DNA of 64,000 nt from Bacillus sp. Marseille-Q3570. Lineage in GTDB: Bacteria; Bacillota; Bacilli; Bacillales; Fictibacillaceae. Where the stretch lies: positions 124,001-188,000 of the forward strand of contig NZ_CAMGYZ010000004.1 of NCBI RefSeq assembly GCF_946151055.1, read 5' to 3'. A program made the translations under genes and the position numbers. Below are positions 1 to 7,871 of this stretch, piece by piece. The notes under the pieces were generated by a model. It worked only from the letters and a program-made list of their open reading frames with translations. It did not search any database and had not been told where the DNA came from. The stretch's first letter is position 1. Every line of letters begins with the position of its first letter.

Positions 1-701
1 TAGACGGCTACGACCAATACAACCAATTTCGTCTGGCTTGTGATGAGCTTTGTGATCGAGCGCCAATAATAGGCTAAAAAGCCACCAAATATGAAGTAAA
101 AGATCCATGTAAAAATGAATACACGGTTACTCAAGATTGCTCCCAGTCCCTCTTGTACGGACATGAAATGCGATAAATTAATGAAGAAAGCACTGGTTAT
201 GAAAGAAAGAACAAGTGCGATCATCCATGAACGTTTTGTCCTTATAGACTGTAATAATGGAAAAATGAAATAAAACTGGATGACAATGACCATGAAATAT
301 AAATGATAAAACGTAGCACCCGTCAGGAAAGTTTCAATGAAATCAGATCCTGTTGGCAGGTTGGCCTTCAATACAAAAACATTGATCAGCAGGTAAAAGA
401 TACTCCAAATGACAAAGGGCATGACGATTTTTGTGAATCGTGATTTTAAAAATCTTTGAAAATCAAAGCCTTTTGCTTTTACCTGGTGAAACAATAGGAA
501 ACCGCTTATCAAGGCGAATGTCGGTGTTCCAAAACGACCTAGCTGGTTCAATGCGAATGTCAGCCAGTTGTATGTCTGGTCATGTTGATTATAATAACTT
601 GCACTAAGGTGTACCAGCACAACACCAATACAAGCGAACGCGCGTAAAAAATGAATTTCTTCGAAAAACTTACCTTTGGATTTTTCAAGTGTTTTTTCCA
701 C
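1..701 (-). CDS. Acyltransferase family 3 membrane protein, N-terminal part (cut by window edge)
   Basis: The frame opens at a GTG at 701, behind a strong GGGGGAGG ribosome site, and runs to the window edge without a stop, giving about 233 residues. Near the N-terminus FLRAFACIGVVLVHLS carries the Arg-x10-His pattern of the first helix of OafA/YrhL-type acyltransferases, which move acyl groups from the cytoplasm onto surface sugars or other envelope molecules. Several hydrophobic helices follow, and GFLLFHQVKAKGFDFQRFL resembles the cytoplasmic loop of the family. Members usually have 330-380 residues and about ten helices, so roughly a third is missing. It is divergent from the GNAT gene. 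The substrate cannot be told from sequence. Confidence 0.85.
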   Translation of the reverse strand, partial: MEKTLEKSKGKFFEEIHFLRAFACIGVVLVHLSASYYNQHDQTYNWLTFALNQLGRFGTPTFALISGFLLFHQVKAKGFDFQRFLKSRFTKIVMPFVIWSIFYLLINVFVLKANLPTGSDFIETFLTGATFYHLYFMVIVIQFYFIFPLLQSIRTKRSWMIALVLSFITSAFFINLSHFMSVQEGLGAILSNRVFIFTWIFYFIFGGFLAYYWRSITKLITSQTKLVVLVVAV

Positions 702-896
702 TAGTAACACCTCCCCCAAAAAAATTACTACATTTAGCAATTCGGTTGTATCAAGGGCAAAGTGACCATAAAATAACTTACAATTTATGTAAAATATTGA
801 TATAGCACCTACTCGTCCCATTGTAAAATTTGAGTTGCAGGAGTTTTAACTTTGTAAACGAAATGACTGTTAAGTGAAAAAAAGGTTGTGACAGCA

Positions 897-1673
897 ATGG
901 ATGAACAATTATGGACGTATGTCCGCGGGGTTATGTGGGATTATGAAAGTGTGCCGGACAATGTTGAATTTGTGGAACGTCCGGCGTTATTGATGTACAA
1001 GACAAATGGGTCATCAAGCTTTTTATCTAACAAGATTGCTAAGGTTGAAGTTGAGACTGATGAAGCGTTCGATCAGTTGATTGGTGAAGTGGAGCGTTTT
1101 TATCAGGGCAATCCCTACTCCTGGTGGATTGGACCGGATTCTAAGCCTGAGGATTTGATTTTAAAAGTAGAATCGGCTGGACTTGAGCATGAAGACACCT
1201 ACTACGGACTAGTGAAAGCCGTTGATCAGTGGGAAAAGGTGGACCTGCCGTATTCAATCCGAAATGTAGTGGATGAGGATGATGTCCGCCAATATGTTGA
1301 GGTGAGCGCGTACATCTGGGGATATGATGATGCGACGAAAAAAACGTTGGTACGTCAGAGGCTTGAGTATTTAAAAGCTCCTGGCCGTCGAGGCGGTTTA
1401 TTGGTCGTCAGGGATGGGGATCGTCCGGTCGGCTATGCAGGATATCGATTCAGCAGTGATGGTGAAGCGATGTATCTCTCCGGAACCGGCGTTTTGCCGG
1501 AGTACCGTGGGCAAGGCATCTATCGTGCGCTTTTATCGAGACGGATGGAGCTTGCCAGTTCATACGGAAGCAACTGGATCGTCACGCAAGCCAGGAAAGG
1601 CACCTCAGAACCGATTTTACGAAAGCTGGGATTTATGGAACTCGGCAAATATGAGGTATATAAAAGCACCTGA
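897..1673 (+). CDS. GNAT family N-acetyltransferase
   Basis: The protein has about 258 residues. The C-terminal half (about 115-255) is a GNAT acetyltransferase domain: GVLPEYRGQGIYRALL is motif A, the acetyl-CoA pyrophosphate loop (Q/RxxGxG/A type), and the preceding strand RPVGYAGYRF and the end ILRKLGFMELGKYEVY also fit the fold. The N-terminal half (VWDYESVPDN region onward) is less conserved and probably binds substrate. I placed the start at ATG 897, 11 bases after AAAGG; an in-frame GTG at 888 is possible but sits too close to that site. The gene stands alone between the divergent acyltransferase and a membrane-protein gene. The acceptor substrate is unknown. Confidence 0.85.
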   Translation: MDEQLWTYVRGVMWDYESVPDNVEFVERPALLMYKTNGSSSFLSNKIAKVEVETDEAFDQLIGEVERFYQGNPYSWWIGPDSKPEDLILKVESAGLEHEDTYYGLVKAVDQWEKVDLPYSIRNVVDEDDVRQYVEVSAYIWGYDDATKKTLVRQRLEYLKAPGRRGGLLVVRDGDRPVGYAGYRFSSDGEAMYLSGTGVLPEYRGQGIYRALLSRRMELASSYGSNWIVTQARKGTSEPILRKLGFMELGKYEVYKST

Positions 1674-1756
1674 AAATTTGGGTAGAATGCTCTAGTTTCC
1701 TTTAAGGGGATTGCGGGTATTAAATAGCAGATTAAGGAAAACGAAAGGAGATCATT

Positions 1757-2293
1757 ATGGGATCTAAACACGAAGGAATCGCTGGATGGTTGATTTTGAT
1801 TGTTGCTGGTCTTCTGTTCGTCCCGATCATTCGTCTCTATGCCCTTTATCAAAGCTATGTGACAGTTTATGACACACCAGCATGGAGCTTGTTGACGGAA
1901 CCTGGGAATGCGATGTATCACGCTTGGTTTGCACCCACCTTTTTCGTCGGGGCAGCCGTGGATTATGGGATTGTTGTTTTGTCGTTTGTCGCGTTGTGGC
2001 TGCTGTTCAATAGAAGCCCTTCTTTTCCGAAATACATGATTTATTTCTTAGTTGGCGTGGCAATTTTTTCGGTTGCCGATGGATTCATGACCAGCTGGAT
2101 CTTCAGCTCACTTCCGATATCTGAAGAAATGCTTGTATACATCAAAACCCAAACCTATAGACAGCAGATCGGCTCATTGGTCTCATGCCTGGTTTTGGTC
2201 CCATACTTATTGAAATCAAAACGAGTCAAAGCAACCTTCATGAAAAGGACAAGCTTCAAACAACCGCTCTCCGGTGGAGGATTATCGGTGTAA
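1757..2293 (+). CDS. DUF2569 family integral membrane protein
   Basis: This is a 178-residue hydrophobic protein starting at an ATG behind AAAGGAGAT. It has four apparent membrane helices (about residues 9-28, 65-86, 93-113 and 137-155), with short loops and a basic tail (KSKRVKATFMKRTSFK). The opening GIAGWLILIVAGLL matches the DUF2569 family pattern G-I-G/A-G-W-L. The family has no established function. It is read as a single gene ending in a shared terminator region with the convergent DUF5667 gene, with a three-unit palindrome array lying between its stop codon and that terminator. Confidence 0.8.
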   Translation: MGSKHEGIAGWLILIVAGLLFVPIIRLYALYQSYVTVYDTPAWSLLTEPGNAMYHAWFAPTFFVGAAVDYGIVVLSFVALWLLFNRSPSFPKYMIYFLVGVAIFSVADGFMTSWIFSSLPISEEMLVYIKTQTYRQQIGSLVSCLVLVPYLLKSKRVKATFMKRTSFKQPLSGGGLSV

Positions 2294-2339
2294 AATCTCA
2301 GGGATGAAAAAGACGTTTCCAATGACGGTGTCAATCCCC

Positions 2340-2448
2340 GGTGCCTGGTACCGTTTGAGATCCCTTGGTACCACCGGCCTTCTGTTCGGTGCCTGGTACC
2401 GTTTGAAATCCCTTGCTACCACTGGCTTTCTGTTCGGTGCCTGGTACG
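2340..2448. repeat. Array A: three units of the 48-bp palindrome family
   Basis: Three copies of GGTGCCTGGTACC-like palindromes begin at 2340, 2388 and 2436, exactly 48 bp apart; the last copy is incomplete on its right. The spacers share TTTGARATCCCTT and an internal CC/GG dyad. The array lies between the DUF2569 stop and the terminator at 2471. Confidence 0.95.
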
Positions 2449-2470
2449 CGGGTAGTATTGATAAATGTAA

Positions 2471-2509
2471 GAGAACTCCACAATTTTTGTGTGGAGTTCT
2501 CTCTTTTTC
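2471..2509. terminator. Intrinsic terminator between convergent genes
   Basis: An 11-bp perfect stem (GAGAACTCCAC with its complement at 2491-2501) and a short loop are followed on the plus strand by TCTTTTT. It ends the DUF2569 transcript. The stem may also act on the convergent DUF5667 transcript, although there is no strong T-run on that side. Confidence 0.85.
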
Positions 2510-2525
2510 AACTGACTGAACGGTG

Positions 2526-3698
2526 TTAATTTCTTCCGTTGCCGTTGCCGTTTCCATTACCTTTTCCTTGGTTACCTTTTCCGCGATCCTTCTCGTGTTT
2601 GTCTTTATTTCCTCGTTCTTTATCTTGCTTACCTTTTCCTCGTTCTTCTTGAGCTTTTTCAGCTTTTTCTTGAGCTTTTTCGGCCTTTTCTTCAGCTTTT
2701 TCAGCTTGTCTTTCTGCTTTTTCTTCAGCTTTTTCAGCTCGTTTCTCTGCTTCTTCTTCAGCTTTTTCAGCTCGTTTCTCTGCTTCTTCTTCAGCTTTTT
2801 CAGCTTGTTTTTCTGCTTCTTCAGCTGCAGCCTCTTTTTTAGTTTCGGTCACTTCAGTTTCTTCGCCTTCAACTTCTTCCTCTTGATCACCGTCTAATCC
2901 GTATCCCTCTTCAAGTTTTGCAATCTTTTTATCAAGTTTAGCAAAAGCCTTTTGGATGTTATTCATCAAAGAAGCTTGAGCATTCGGATTTTTCACATGT
3001 GTCAGAGCCATTAGAAGTGCATCTATGTTATGAGATAATTTTGCCTGAAGTTCGTCCTCCTCGGAACCTTCTTCCTCTTCCGTTCCTTCTTCAGTTGTTT
3101 CCTCATCTTCTGTTGGTTCTTCTTCGGTTGATTCTTCTTCCTTCACTTCTTCACCGGTAGAAGTCTCGTCTTCAGTTCCTTCTTCCTCTGTACCTTCTTC
3201 AGTTTCTTCTGAAGACTCCTCTTCCTCTGCTTTTTCCATCGCAGCTTCTTGCGCTTTCAACGCTTCTTCAAGCGTCTCTTGGGCCAATTCCTCTTCACCT
3301 GCTGCAAAAAGAGCATTCGCTTCAGCAATACGGTTTGCTGCAATCTCTGCTAAAATTTTCGCTTCTTCATATTCATCTGAAGCTACCGCTAGACGTACAT
3401 TCTCGATCATTGTTTTTACAAAGTAGAAAAAATCCCCAGGAAGTAGTGACGGTTCTTCTGTTTCTTCTTCAGCCCCCTCTTCAGTTGAATCTTCATTTTC
3501 TGTTTCTTCAGTAGTTTCTTCGCTTTCTGTGGTTTCTTCCTCAGTACCTTCTCCAGTTGTGCTTTCTTCCTCATTAGTTGATCCCTCAGACACATCTACT
3601 GTTGGTGTAGACTCGTCTGTGTTTGCAAATGCAGCTGGTGTTGCTCCAAAAAGCAAAAGTGAAGCTGCGCTGATCGTTGCGATCCATTTTTTGATCAT
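2526..3698 (-). CDS. Exported acidic DUF5667 protein with coiled-coil repeats, under a c-di-GMP riboswitch
   Basis: I chose ATG 3698 (MIKKWIATISAASLLLFG), nine bases after GAGGGG; upstream ATGs in frame overlap that site. The 390-residue product has a signal peptide cut after AFA, a long Glu/Thr/Ser-rich acidic stretch, a DUF5667-type region (LLPGDFFYFVKTMIENVRLA, about residues 80-150, then the EEALKAQEAAMEKA helix), a second acidic linker, a short helical block around KAFAKLDKKIAKLEEGYGL and then AEKAEEEAEKR-type heptad repeats. It ends in a Gly/Asn/Lys tail (GNGNGNGNG). No sortase signal or membrane anchor is seen, so it is probably released or wall-associated by charge. The function of DUF5667 is unknown. 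The riboswitch suggests a role in the sessile/motile switch. Confidence 0.8.
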   Translation of the reverse strand: MIKKWIATISAASLLLFGATPAAFANTDESTPTVDVSEGSTNEEESTTGEGTEEETTESEETTEETENEDSTEEGAEEETEEPSLLPGDFFYFVKTMIENVRLAVASDEYEEAKILAEIAANRIAEANALFAAGEEELAQETLEEALKAQEAAMEKAEEEESSEETEEGTEEEGTEDETSTGEEVKEEESTEEEPTEDEETTEEGTEEEEGSEEDELQAKLSHNIDALLMALTHVKNPNAQASLMNNIQKAFAKLDKKIAKLEEGYGLDGDQEEEVEGEETEVTETKKEAAAEEAEKQAEKAEEEAEKRAEKAEEEAEKRAEKAEEKAERQAEKAEEKAEKAQEKAEKAQEERGKGKQDKERGNKDKHEKDRGKGNQGKGNGNGNGNGRN

Positions 3699-3821
3699 GT
3701 TCTCCATCCCCTCTGTTCTTTTTTCCATAAAAAAAGCAGATTGCCAAGGCTGTATGTAACGTTCAACCCAGGAATTTGCTGCCGTACCCACTCAGGGGGT
3801 CCAAGTTATGTATGTATGTCT

Positions 3822-3907
3822 GATACTTAGGCAACTGGCTGACATAGGTATAAACCGTTAGTCCCTTTAGCTTTGCGTCACTACCTTTCGATAGCTTTGC
3901 CATTATC
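3822..3907 (-). promoter_or_regulatory. Cyclic di-GMP-I (GEMM-I) riboswitch
   Basis: Read on the minus strand, the segment contains GGCAAAGCTATC, a GAAA tetraloop, GGTAGTGACGCAAAGCTA, AAGGGACTAA and TGTCAGCCAGTTGCC in the order of the GEMM-I consensus. The P1 stem pairs GGCAA with TTGCC and is extended by GATA/TATC. The GCTATC/GGTAGT hairpin with its GNRA loop and the GACGCAAAGC ligand-binding core are intact. It lies about 120 nt upstream of the DUF5667 start. I could not identify the expression platform with confidence. Confidence 0.93.
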
Positions 3908-3923
3908 TGCTTTAATTAGTTTT

Positions 3924-3929
3924 ATTATA
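3924..3929 (-). promoter_or_regulatory. Sigma-A -10 box upstream of the riboswitch
   Basis: A perfect TATAAT on the minus strand lies about 20 bp upstream of the riboswitch aptamer, the expected place for its transcription start. The -35 region is poor (TTGGAA would need a 19-bp spacer). A CodY-like sequence (12 of 15 matches to the AATTTTCWGAAAATT consensus) lies upstream at 3969-3983 and is only a weak candidate operator. Confidence 0.55.
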
Positions 3930-4170
3930 CAAGAATTCGACATTATTTTTCCAAGTAAATATTACCTGTTTTTTCAGAAAATATCTAGTACCAACCGACC
4001 ATATAAGACCGTTAATCGGGAATTTTTTTGTGTTGAGGATAAATGACCTATATCCAAAGGGCTATATTCATTATTTGCGTTTCCATCATTTTGGGATTGC
4101 CTTAAGTCTGTAGTCCCTTTACACATTACTATTTTGTCCTGGTTTGGAACTTTTTCATAGCGAGTTTAAA
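3930..4170. other. Intergenic stretch without a recognised gene
   Basis: AT-rich sequence between the riboswitch promoter and the peroxidase terminator. I see no reading frame with a ribosome site and no RNA family I recognise. The weak CodY-like site noted under the promoter is the only candidate signal. Confidence 0.5.
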
Positions 4171-4201
4171 TAAAATAAGAGACGAGCACAGTTGACTCGT
4201 C
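4171..4201 (-). terminator. Terminator of the glutathione peroxidase gene
   Basis: A GACGAG/CTCGTC stem with a nine-base loop, followed on the minus strand by TCTTATTTTA, lies directly after the stop codon at 4212. Confidence 0.75.
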
Positions 4202-4211
4202 TAGCAGTAAT

Positions 4212-4694
4212 TTACCGACTCAGTAATTTTTGAATGTCTTCTTCAATATTTTCAGGTTTGGTTTGAGGGGCGTACCTGTTGATTACCCTGCCCTCTTGAT
4301 TGACGAGAAACTTGGTGAAATTCCATTTAACCTGATCAGAAAGCATACCAGGTGCCTCTTTTATCAGATGTTTGAATAAAGGATGAGCCTCACTACCTTT
4401 GACATCCACTTTACTGAACATTGGAAAACTTACTCCATAATTGAGTTTACAGAACTCCTGGATGTCTACTTCAGAGCCGGGTTCCTGATTCATGAATTGG
4501 TTGCTGGGAAAGCCGAGTACTTCAAACCCATCGTCTTTATATGTATCATACAATCGCTGTAAGCCCTCATACTGAGGCGTAAAACCGCATTTGCTTGCTG
4601 TATTGACGATCAGTAGTACTTTCCCTTTGTAATCGGCTAACTTCTTCTCTTCTCCTGAAATCGACTTAGCTGAAAAATCATGAACACTACTCAT
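4212..4694 (-). CDS. Glutathione peroxidase family protein (thiol peroxidase)
   Basis: The 160-residue protein starts at ATG 4694 behind GGAGGC. Such enzymes reduce hydrogen peroxide and organic peroxides in the cytoplasm, in bacteria mostly using thioredoxin or bacillithiol-linked thiols instead of glutathione. The family signature is complete: [12 protein letters not shown] with the peroxidatic Cys36, LGFPSNQF with the catalytic Gln66, and WNFTKFLVN with the Trp of the active site. The residue that is selenocysteine in animal enzymes is a plain Cys codon. Length matches B. subtilis BsaA. It is a single gene with its own terminator; a palindrome array lies upstream. Confidence 0.93.
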   Translation of the reverse strand: MSSVHDFSAKSISGEEKKLADYKGKVLLIVNTASKCGFTPQYEGLQRLYDTYKDDGFEVLGFPSNQFMNQEPGSEVDIQEFCKLNYGVSFPMFSKVDVKGSEAHPLFKHLIKEAPGMLSDQVKWNFTKFLVNQEGRVINRYAPQTKPENIEEDIQKLLSR

Positions 4695-4775
4695 TAAACA
4701 GCCTCCTTTTAATTCAAAAAGTAGCAATAACCATCAACTAAGTCAAAAGATATCGTCTATTCGGGTTCCTATTCG

Positions 4776-4884
4776 GGTGCCAGGCACCGACCAAGAAGTC
4801 AATGTTCCCAAGGTGTTTGAATCGGTGCCTGGCACTTTTCACGAACCCAGTGATACCAAGGGGTAAATTGTCGTGCCTGGTACA
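4776..4884. repeat. Array B: three units of the 48-bp palindrome family
   Basis: Units begin at 4776 (perfect GGTGCCAGGCACC), 4824 and 4872, exactly 48 bp apart. The array lies between the terminator of the small lipoprotein gene and the start of the peroxidase gene. Spacers carry the CCCAAGG core seen in the other arrays. Confidence 0.93.
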
Positions 4885-4897
4885 CTCTTTAAATGCA

Positions 4898-4927
4898 CAA
4901 AAAAATAGAGCTGCGTTGGAGCAGCTC
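4898..4927 (-). terminator. Terminator of the small lipoprotein gene
   Basis: A GAGCTGC/GCAGCTC stem with a six-base loop, followed on the minus strand by TATTTTTTTG, lies 60 bp beyond the lipoprotein stop. Confidence 0.85.
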
Positions 4928-4986
4928 CGATGAGGGGTTAGGGAGGCAGGACATGTGCCTACGTTTTCAATTTATAATCAAAACCG

Positions 4987-5139
4987 TCATTCAGAAGATT
5001 CACCTTCACTTTCTTCAGTGTTCGTTTCCTCTTCAGTCGGTTCTTCATTCGTTGGTTCTTCTTCTGTTCCGTTACATGCTGTGATCAACATAATTGCGAA
5101 TAATGCAGAGCCTAGTTTAGCGAGAAAACCTTTGTTCAC
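4987..5139 (-). CDS. Small acidic lipoprotein, 50 residues
   Basis: This short gene starts at GTG 5139, eight bases after AAGGAG. The product begins MNKGFLAKLGSALFAIML and has a clear lipobox, LITAC, so signal peptidase II would leave a mature peptide of about 30 residues beginning CNGTEEEPTNEE. That peptide is almost only Glu, Thr, Asn, Pro and Ser. The strong ribosome site and the following terminator support it as real. It sits downstream of the KynB-like gene on the same strand. I do not know a named family; such short acidic lipoproteins are common but uncharacterised in Bacillaceae. Confidence 0.75.
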   Translation of the reverse strand: MNKGFLAKLGSALFAIMLITACNGTEEEPTNEEPTEEETNTEESEGESSE

Positions 5140-5295
5140 GGTAACCACTCCTTGTATCGCAAGTTTTGTGCTGGTTTGTGTACCAGCTACTTACAATATA
5201 GAGCATTTTCCGGAAAAATTGGGTGATTTTACGGAATGCATAAGGTTTCCTTACGTTTTTAACATCACGCTAACATCAGCTTAACATTTTTTGGA

Positions 5296-5919
5296 TTATA
5301 GTATTCTCCGCAAAACGGCTCTGACCGGACTTGCATCGGATTCCTCGAGCGGCAGTGGCAAGGCGATCAATTCATAGATCCCTTCGTCAATTTCATCGAG
5401 CACGACACTTTCGAGAATATGGATGTCGTTGTTCAACAAGCTGTGATGCGCTGCCAAATCCTTCGAATCTACCTGATCGACGGAAGGCACATCTACCCCG
5501 ATCAAACGGATGCCTTTTTCTTTTAAAAATGGGGCAAGTTCTTCTGAAAGATAGGTGATCGACTCCGGAAACTTGCTTCTGTCAGTCCAGGAACCAGTCT
5601 TGATCAGCAATCGTTCCACTGCCCCTAGATCATAGCCTTCAAGGTCTTCTGGCCTAATCATTTCACGGTCTTCCAAATGGACGACGAGCGCATCACCAAC
5701 ATAAAGCTCAGGCTGCAAATCCAACATTTTTTTGCCATGGTCGTCAAAATGGAACGGTGCATCCACGTGCGTTCCGGTATGCGTGCTCAACGTCAGACTG
5801 CCAACATTGACTGAGCCTGTTTCCTCTTTGGTCCAGTTCAATTTAAAAGAAAAGGGAGTATCGCCAGGCCAAGTTGGCACTCCCTCCTTCAATGGTTGAG
5901 AAATGTCCCAAATTTTCAT
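5296..5919 (-). CDS. Cyclase family protein, KynB-like arylformamidase
   Basis: I chose ATG 5919 (MKIWDISQPL), eight bases after AAGGGAG. The 207-residue protein has the cyclase-family metal site HTGTHVDAPFHF (about residues 48-59) and the later motifs LLIKTGSW, LIGVDVPSVDQ and AAHHSLL, which together match metal-dependent formamidases of the KynB type. KynB splits N-formylkynurenine to kynurenine and formate in tryptophan breakdown. No other kynurenine gene is nearby, so the natural substrate may be another formamide or cyclic amide. The gene follows fabZ by 24 bp on the same strand and is probably co-transcribed with it. Confidence 0.85.
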   Translation of the reverse strand: MKIWDISQPLKEGVPTWPGDTPFSFKLNWTKEETGSVNVGSLTLSTHTGTHVDAPFHFDDHGKKMLDLQPELYVGDALVVHLEDREMIRPEDLEGYDLGAVERLLIKTGSWTDRSKFPESITYLSEELAPFLKEKGIRLIGVDVPSVDQVDSKDLAAHHSLLNNDIHILESVVLDEIDEGIYELIALPLPLEESDASPVRAVLRRIL

Positions 5920-5943
5920 CAGCAAAACTCCCTTTTTAATAGC

Positions 5944-6381
5944 TTATTCTTCTTTCTTGTCACCTAACGCAAACATGATTTCCGCTTCACAAGCGACTTC
6001 GCCATCGACAGTTGCGACAGCTGTCCCTTTCCCCATCGATCCACGGACACGTGTCAGTTCGACTTCAAGACGTAATTGATCGCCAGGACGCACTTGTCTT
6101 TTAAAACGACATTTGTCGATTCCTGCGAAAAAGGCTAAGCGTCCCCGATTTTCTTCTTTTTTAAGAAGGGCGACCGCTCCGACTTGAGCAAGCGCTTCGA
6201 CAATCAGAACACCTGGCATCACAGGGTATTCTGGGAAATGTCCGTTGAAAAAGTCTTCGTTAGCGGTTACATTTTTTAGTCCGATTGCGCGTTTGCCTTC
6301 TTCCACTTCCAATACCTTGTCTACCAGTAAGACTGGGTGGCGATGCGGGATGATCGCTTTGATTTCATCAATGTTCAACAT
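5944..6381 (-). CDS. fabZ: 3-hydroxyacyl-[acyl-carrier-protein] dehydratase FabZ
   Basis: The 145-residue protein starts at an ATG behind AGGAGGATTT. FabZ removes water from 3-hydroxyacyl-ACP in each turn of fatty-acid synthesis in the cytoplasm. The hot-dog fold active site is clear: [11 protein letters not shown] with His48 and [10 protein letters not shown] with Glu62. [11 protein letters not shown] near the start is also typical. In Bacillus fabZ (ywpB) lies downstream of flhO-flhP, and here the same order holds, but with epuA, a palindrome array and the RAYT gene between flhP and fabZ. Confidence 0.96.
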   Translation of the reverse strand: MLNIDEIKAIIPHRHPVLLVDKVLEVEEGKRAIGLKNVTANEDFFNGHFPEYPVMPGVLIVEALAQVGAVALLKKEENRGRLAFFAGIDKCRFKRQVRPGDQLRLEVELTRVRGSMGKGTAVATVDGEVACEAEIMFALGDKKEE

Positions 6382-6462
6382 ATGTAAATCCTCCTATGTA
6401 GTGCATTCTTTTCCCTATCATAGCATAAAACGTCTTTGAAAAATAAATCCTGGGTGGCGTCG

Positions 6463-7041
6463 CTATGGGAGGGATATTTCTAGGTTGTCTCCGGTGATGG
6501 ATGAGGTTGGATCTTTTTCGACAAATTTCTGGTACTGGATGTTCTGAGGATATGGAAAATGAGCGAGGACAGGATAGGGATTGACGTTGGGGAGTCTATG
6601 AAAATCGACATAGGTCCGGTAGCTGCTCCATTCGTAGGCGCCTGGTGTTGCGACAAGGTCGGCTTTCACGGGATTCAGGTGAATGTATTTGCTGACATCC
6701 ATTTGATAGTTGGGTGATTCGATGAGTTTTGCGCCGTATCGTTGCTGGAACACATGACCGACGAATTCATATTTCTTGTTGAAGTAGAGGGCATAGCGAT
6801 GGTGGATTTTTCTCATGATTTGGGTGGCAGATGAGTAGTGGGTCTTCAATTGCAGATGGATGTGGTTCGTCATCAGACAGTAGGAATAGAGGTCGAAGGT
6901 GAATTCTGTGCGGGCTTCACTGAGGAATTTCATGTACTTCTGGCGATCTTGATTGTCGTAAAAAAGTGGGGTCTTTCGATTACCACGCGAGGTGATATGA
7001 TACTCCGCTCCCGGATACCATACCCTTGGCTTTCGAGGCAT
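6463..7041 (-). CDS. RAYT: REP-associated tyrosine (Y1, IS200-like) transposase
   Basis: The 192-residue protein starts at ATG 7041 behind AAGGAG. It is a Y1/HUH single-strand nuclease: the HUH motif is His60-Ile-His62 in LMTNHIHLQLK, and the catalytic Tyr is most likely Tyr86 in RYALYFNKKYEFVGHVFQQRY-type sequence. The opening PRKPRVWYPGAEYHITSRGN and the later LNPVKADLVATPGAYEWSSY are typical of RAYTs, not of mobile IS200 elements. RAYTs are single-copy domesticated transposases linked to scattered REP palindromes. No terminal hairpins of an IS200 element are seen. Array C lies about 200 bp upstream, and five other arrays lie within 11 kb. I infer that this protein, or a relative elsewhere in the genome, acts on that palindrome family. 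Confidence 0.9.
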   Translation of the reverse strand: MPRKPRVWYPGAEYHITSRGNRKTPLFYDNQDRQKYMKFLSEARTEFTFDLYSYCLMTNHIHLQLKTHYSSATQIMRKIHHRYALYFNKKYEFVGHVFQQRYGAKLIESPNYQMDVSKYIHLNPVKADLVATPGAYEWSSYRTYVDFHRLPNVNPYPVLAHFPYPQNIQYQKFVEKDPTSSITGDNLEISLP

Positions 7042-7234
7042 AGCGTCACTCCTTAAAAATATTTGATTATCGTGGATCTTCAGCAGTTCAGAGGGTAATT
7101 TACAGGGAGTTTCCGAAGATGTCGAAAAAAGAGGAAACTACCATCATTATACCGATAAATAGATAAATATGGAAATGATTTTTCGCACGAAATCCCTACT
7201 CCAATACATTTATGTACCTTTTCTCTTCAATTTC
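7042..7234. other. Upstream region of the RAYT gene
   Basis: It contains a possible minus-strand promoter for the RAYT gene: TATAAT preceded at 17 bp by TTCCAT, only a half match to a -35 box. I see no gene here. Confidence 0.4.
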
Positions 7235-7391
7235 TGTACCAGACACCGTTTTGGATCCCCTCTCCCACAAGGCTTCTCAGTTGGTACCTGGCACCGATTT
7301 GAACCTCTTCTCCCTGAAGGCTTCTCAGTTGGTGCCTGGCACCGTTCTAAACCCCTTCTCCCACAAGGTTTCTCGGTTGGTGCCTGGCACC
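7235..7391. repeat. Array C: four units of the 48-bp palindrome family, next to the RAYT gene
   Basis: Units begin at 7235 (degenerate), 7283, 7331 and 7379, exactly 48 bp apart; the last two are perfect GGTGCCTGGCACC palindromes. Spacers share CCCCTTCTCCCACAAGG and TTCTC-GTT. The array begins 48 bp beyond the epuA terminator and ends about 190 bp upstream of the RAYT start codon. Confidence 0.96.
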
Positions 7392-7433
7392 GGCATCAGC
7401 GGAAACACCGACTTCAGCGTGGTACCTCCCCAA

Positions 7434-7479
7434 ATTAAAAGCCCGTTGGGAGCGGTGGCATTCCGCTCCCAACGGGCTT
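7434..7479 (-). terminator. Strong terminator of epuA / flagellar rod operon
   Basis: A perfect 17-bp stem (AAGCCCGTTGGGAGCGG with its complement) has a seven-base loop and is followed on the minus strand by TTAATTT. It lies 29 bp after the epuA stop. Confidence 0.93.
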
Positions 7480-7507
7480 CTGAGCATATTTTTATTCAAA
7501 TTTCCCT

Positions 7508-7849
7508 CTATGAATCTTTTTTGACGATGTCGATGATGTGCTGCCATGTGTCTTTTTTGAAAACGTCCATCATTTCCCCGTCTCCGACTACGCCGTATCC
7601 TACTGCGAGTCCGCCTGCAAGACATAGTGCAAACAGAAGAATGACGATGATCAATCGCAGCCAGATCGGCACGAGACGCACGCGCAGCTTTTCTGCTTCG
7701 GCTTTCTGTTGCTTGCGTTCTTCCCGTGAAGAAGGCGAGCTTTCCTCGTTCTTCTTTGGTGTGATTTTCATTAATTTATTTTTACTCGCCTTAAATGCTT
7801 GTCTTAAAGAAGATCGTTCATTTTTGGCTTCTGTATTTTTTTGAATCAT
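7508..7849 (-). CDS. epuA: EpuA family single-pass membrane protein
   Basis: The 113-residue protein starts at an ATG behind GGGGAG. Residues 1-60 are a charged, Lys/Glu/Ser-rich cytoplasmic region; [20 protein letters not shown] starts one membrane helix; [12 protein letters not shown] and [15 protein letters not shown] follow outside. This matches the EpuA family. Databases often carry the misleading name DNA-directed RNA polymerase subunit beta for it because of gene neighbourhood in other Firmicutes. Its function is unknown. It follows flhP by 22 bp and is the last gene before a strong terminator, so it is probably expressed with the flagellar rod genes. Confidence 0.85.
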   Translation of the reverse strand: MIQKNTEAKNERSSLRQAFKASKNKLMKITPKKNEESSPSSREERKQQKAEAEKLRVRLVPIWLRLIIVILLFALCLAGGLAVGYGVVGDGEMMDVFKKDTWQHIIDIVKKDS

Positions 7850-7871
7850 GTTAACTCCCCATTAACCCTGC

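Noticed and set aside
2523-2897. Phe/Ser-rich frame opposite the DUF5667 gene
   Set aside because: It mirrors the Glu/Lys codon repeats of the real gene and has no start signals.
4212-4694. Selenoprotein form of glutathione peroxidase
   Set aside because: The key position is a Cys codon (TGC) in NTASKCGFT, with no in-frame TGA or SECIS hairpin.
6463-7041. Active IS200/IS605 insertion sequence
   Set aside because: The protein is of the RAYT type, and no paired subterminal hairpins or partner TnpB gene borders it.
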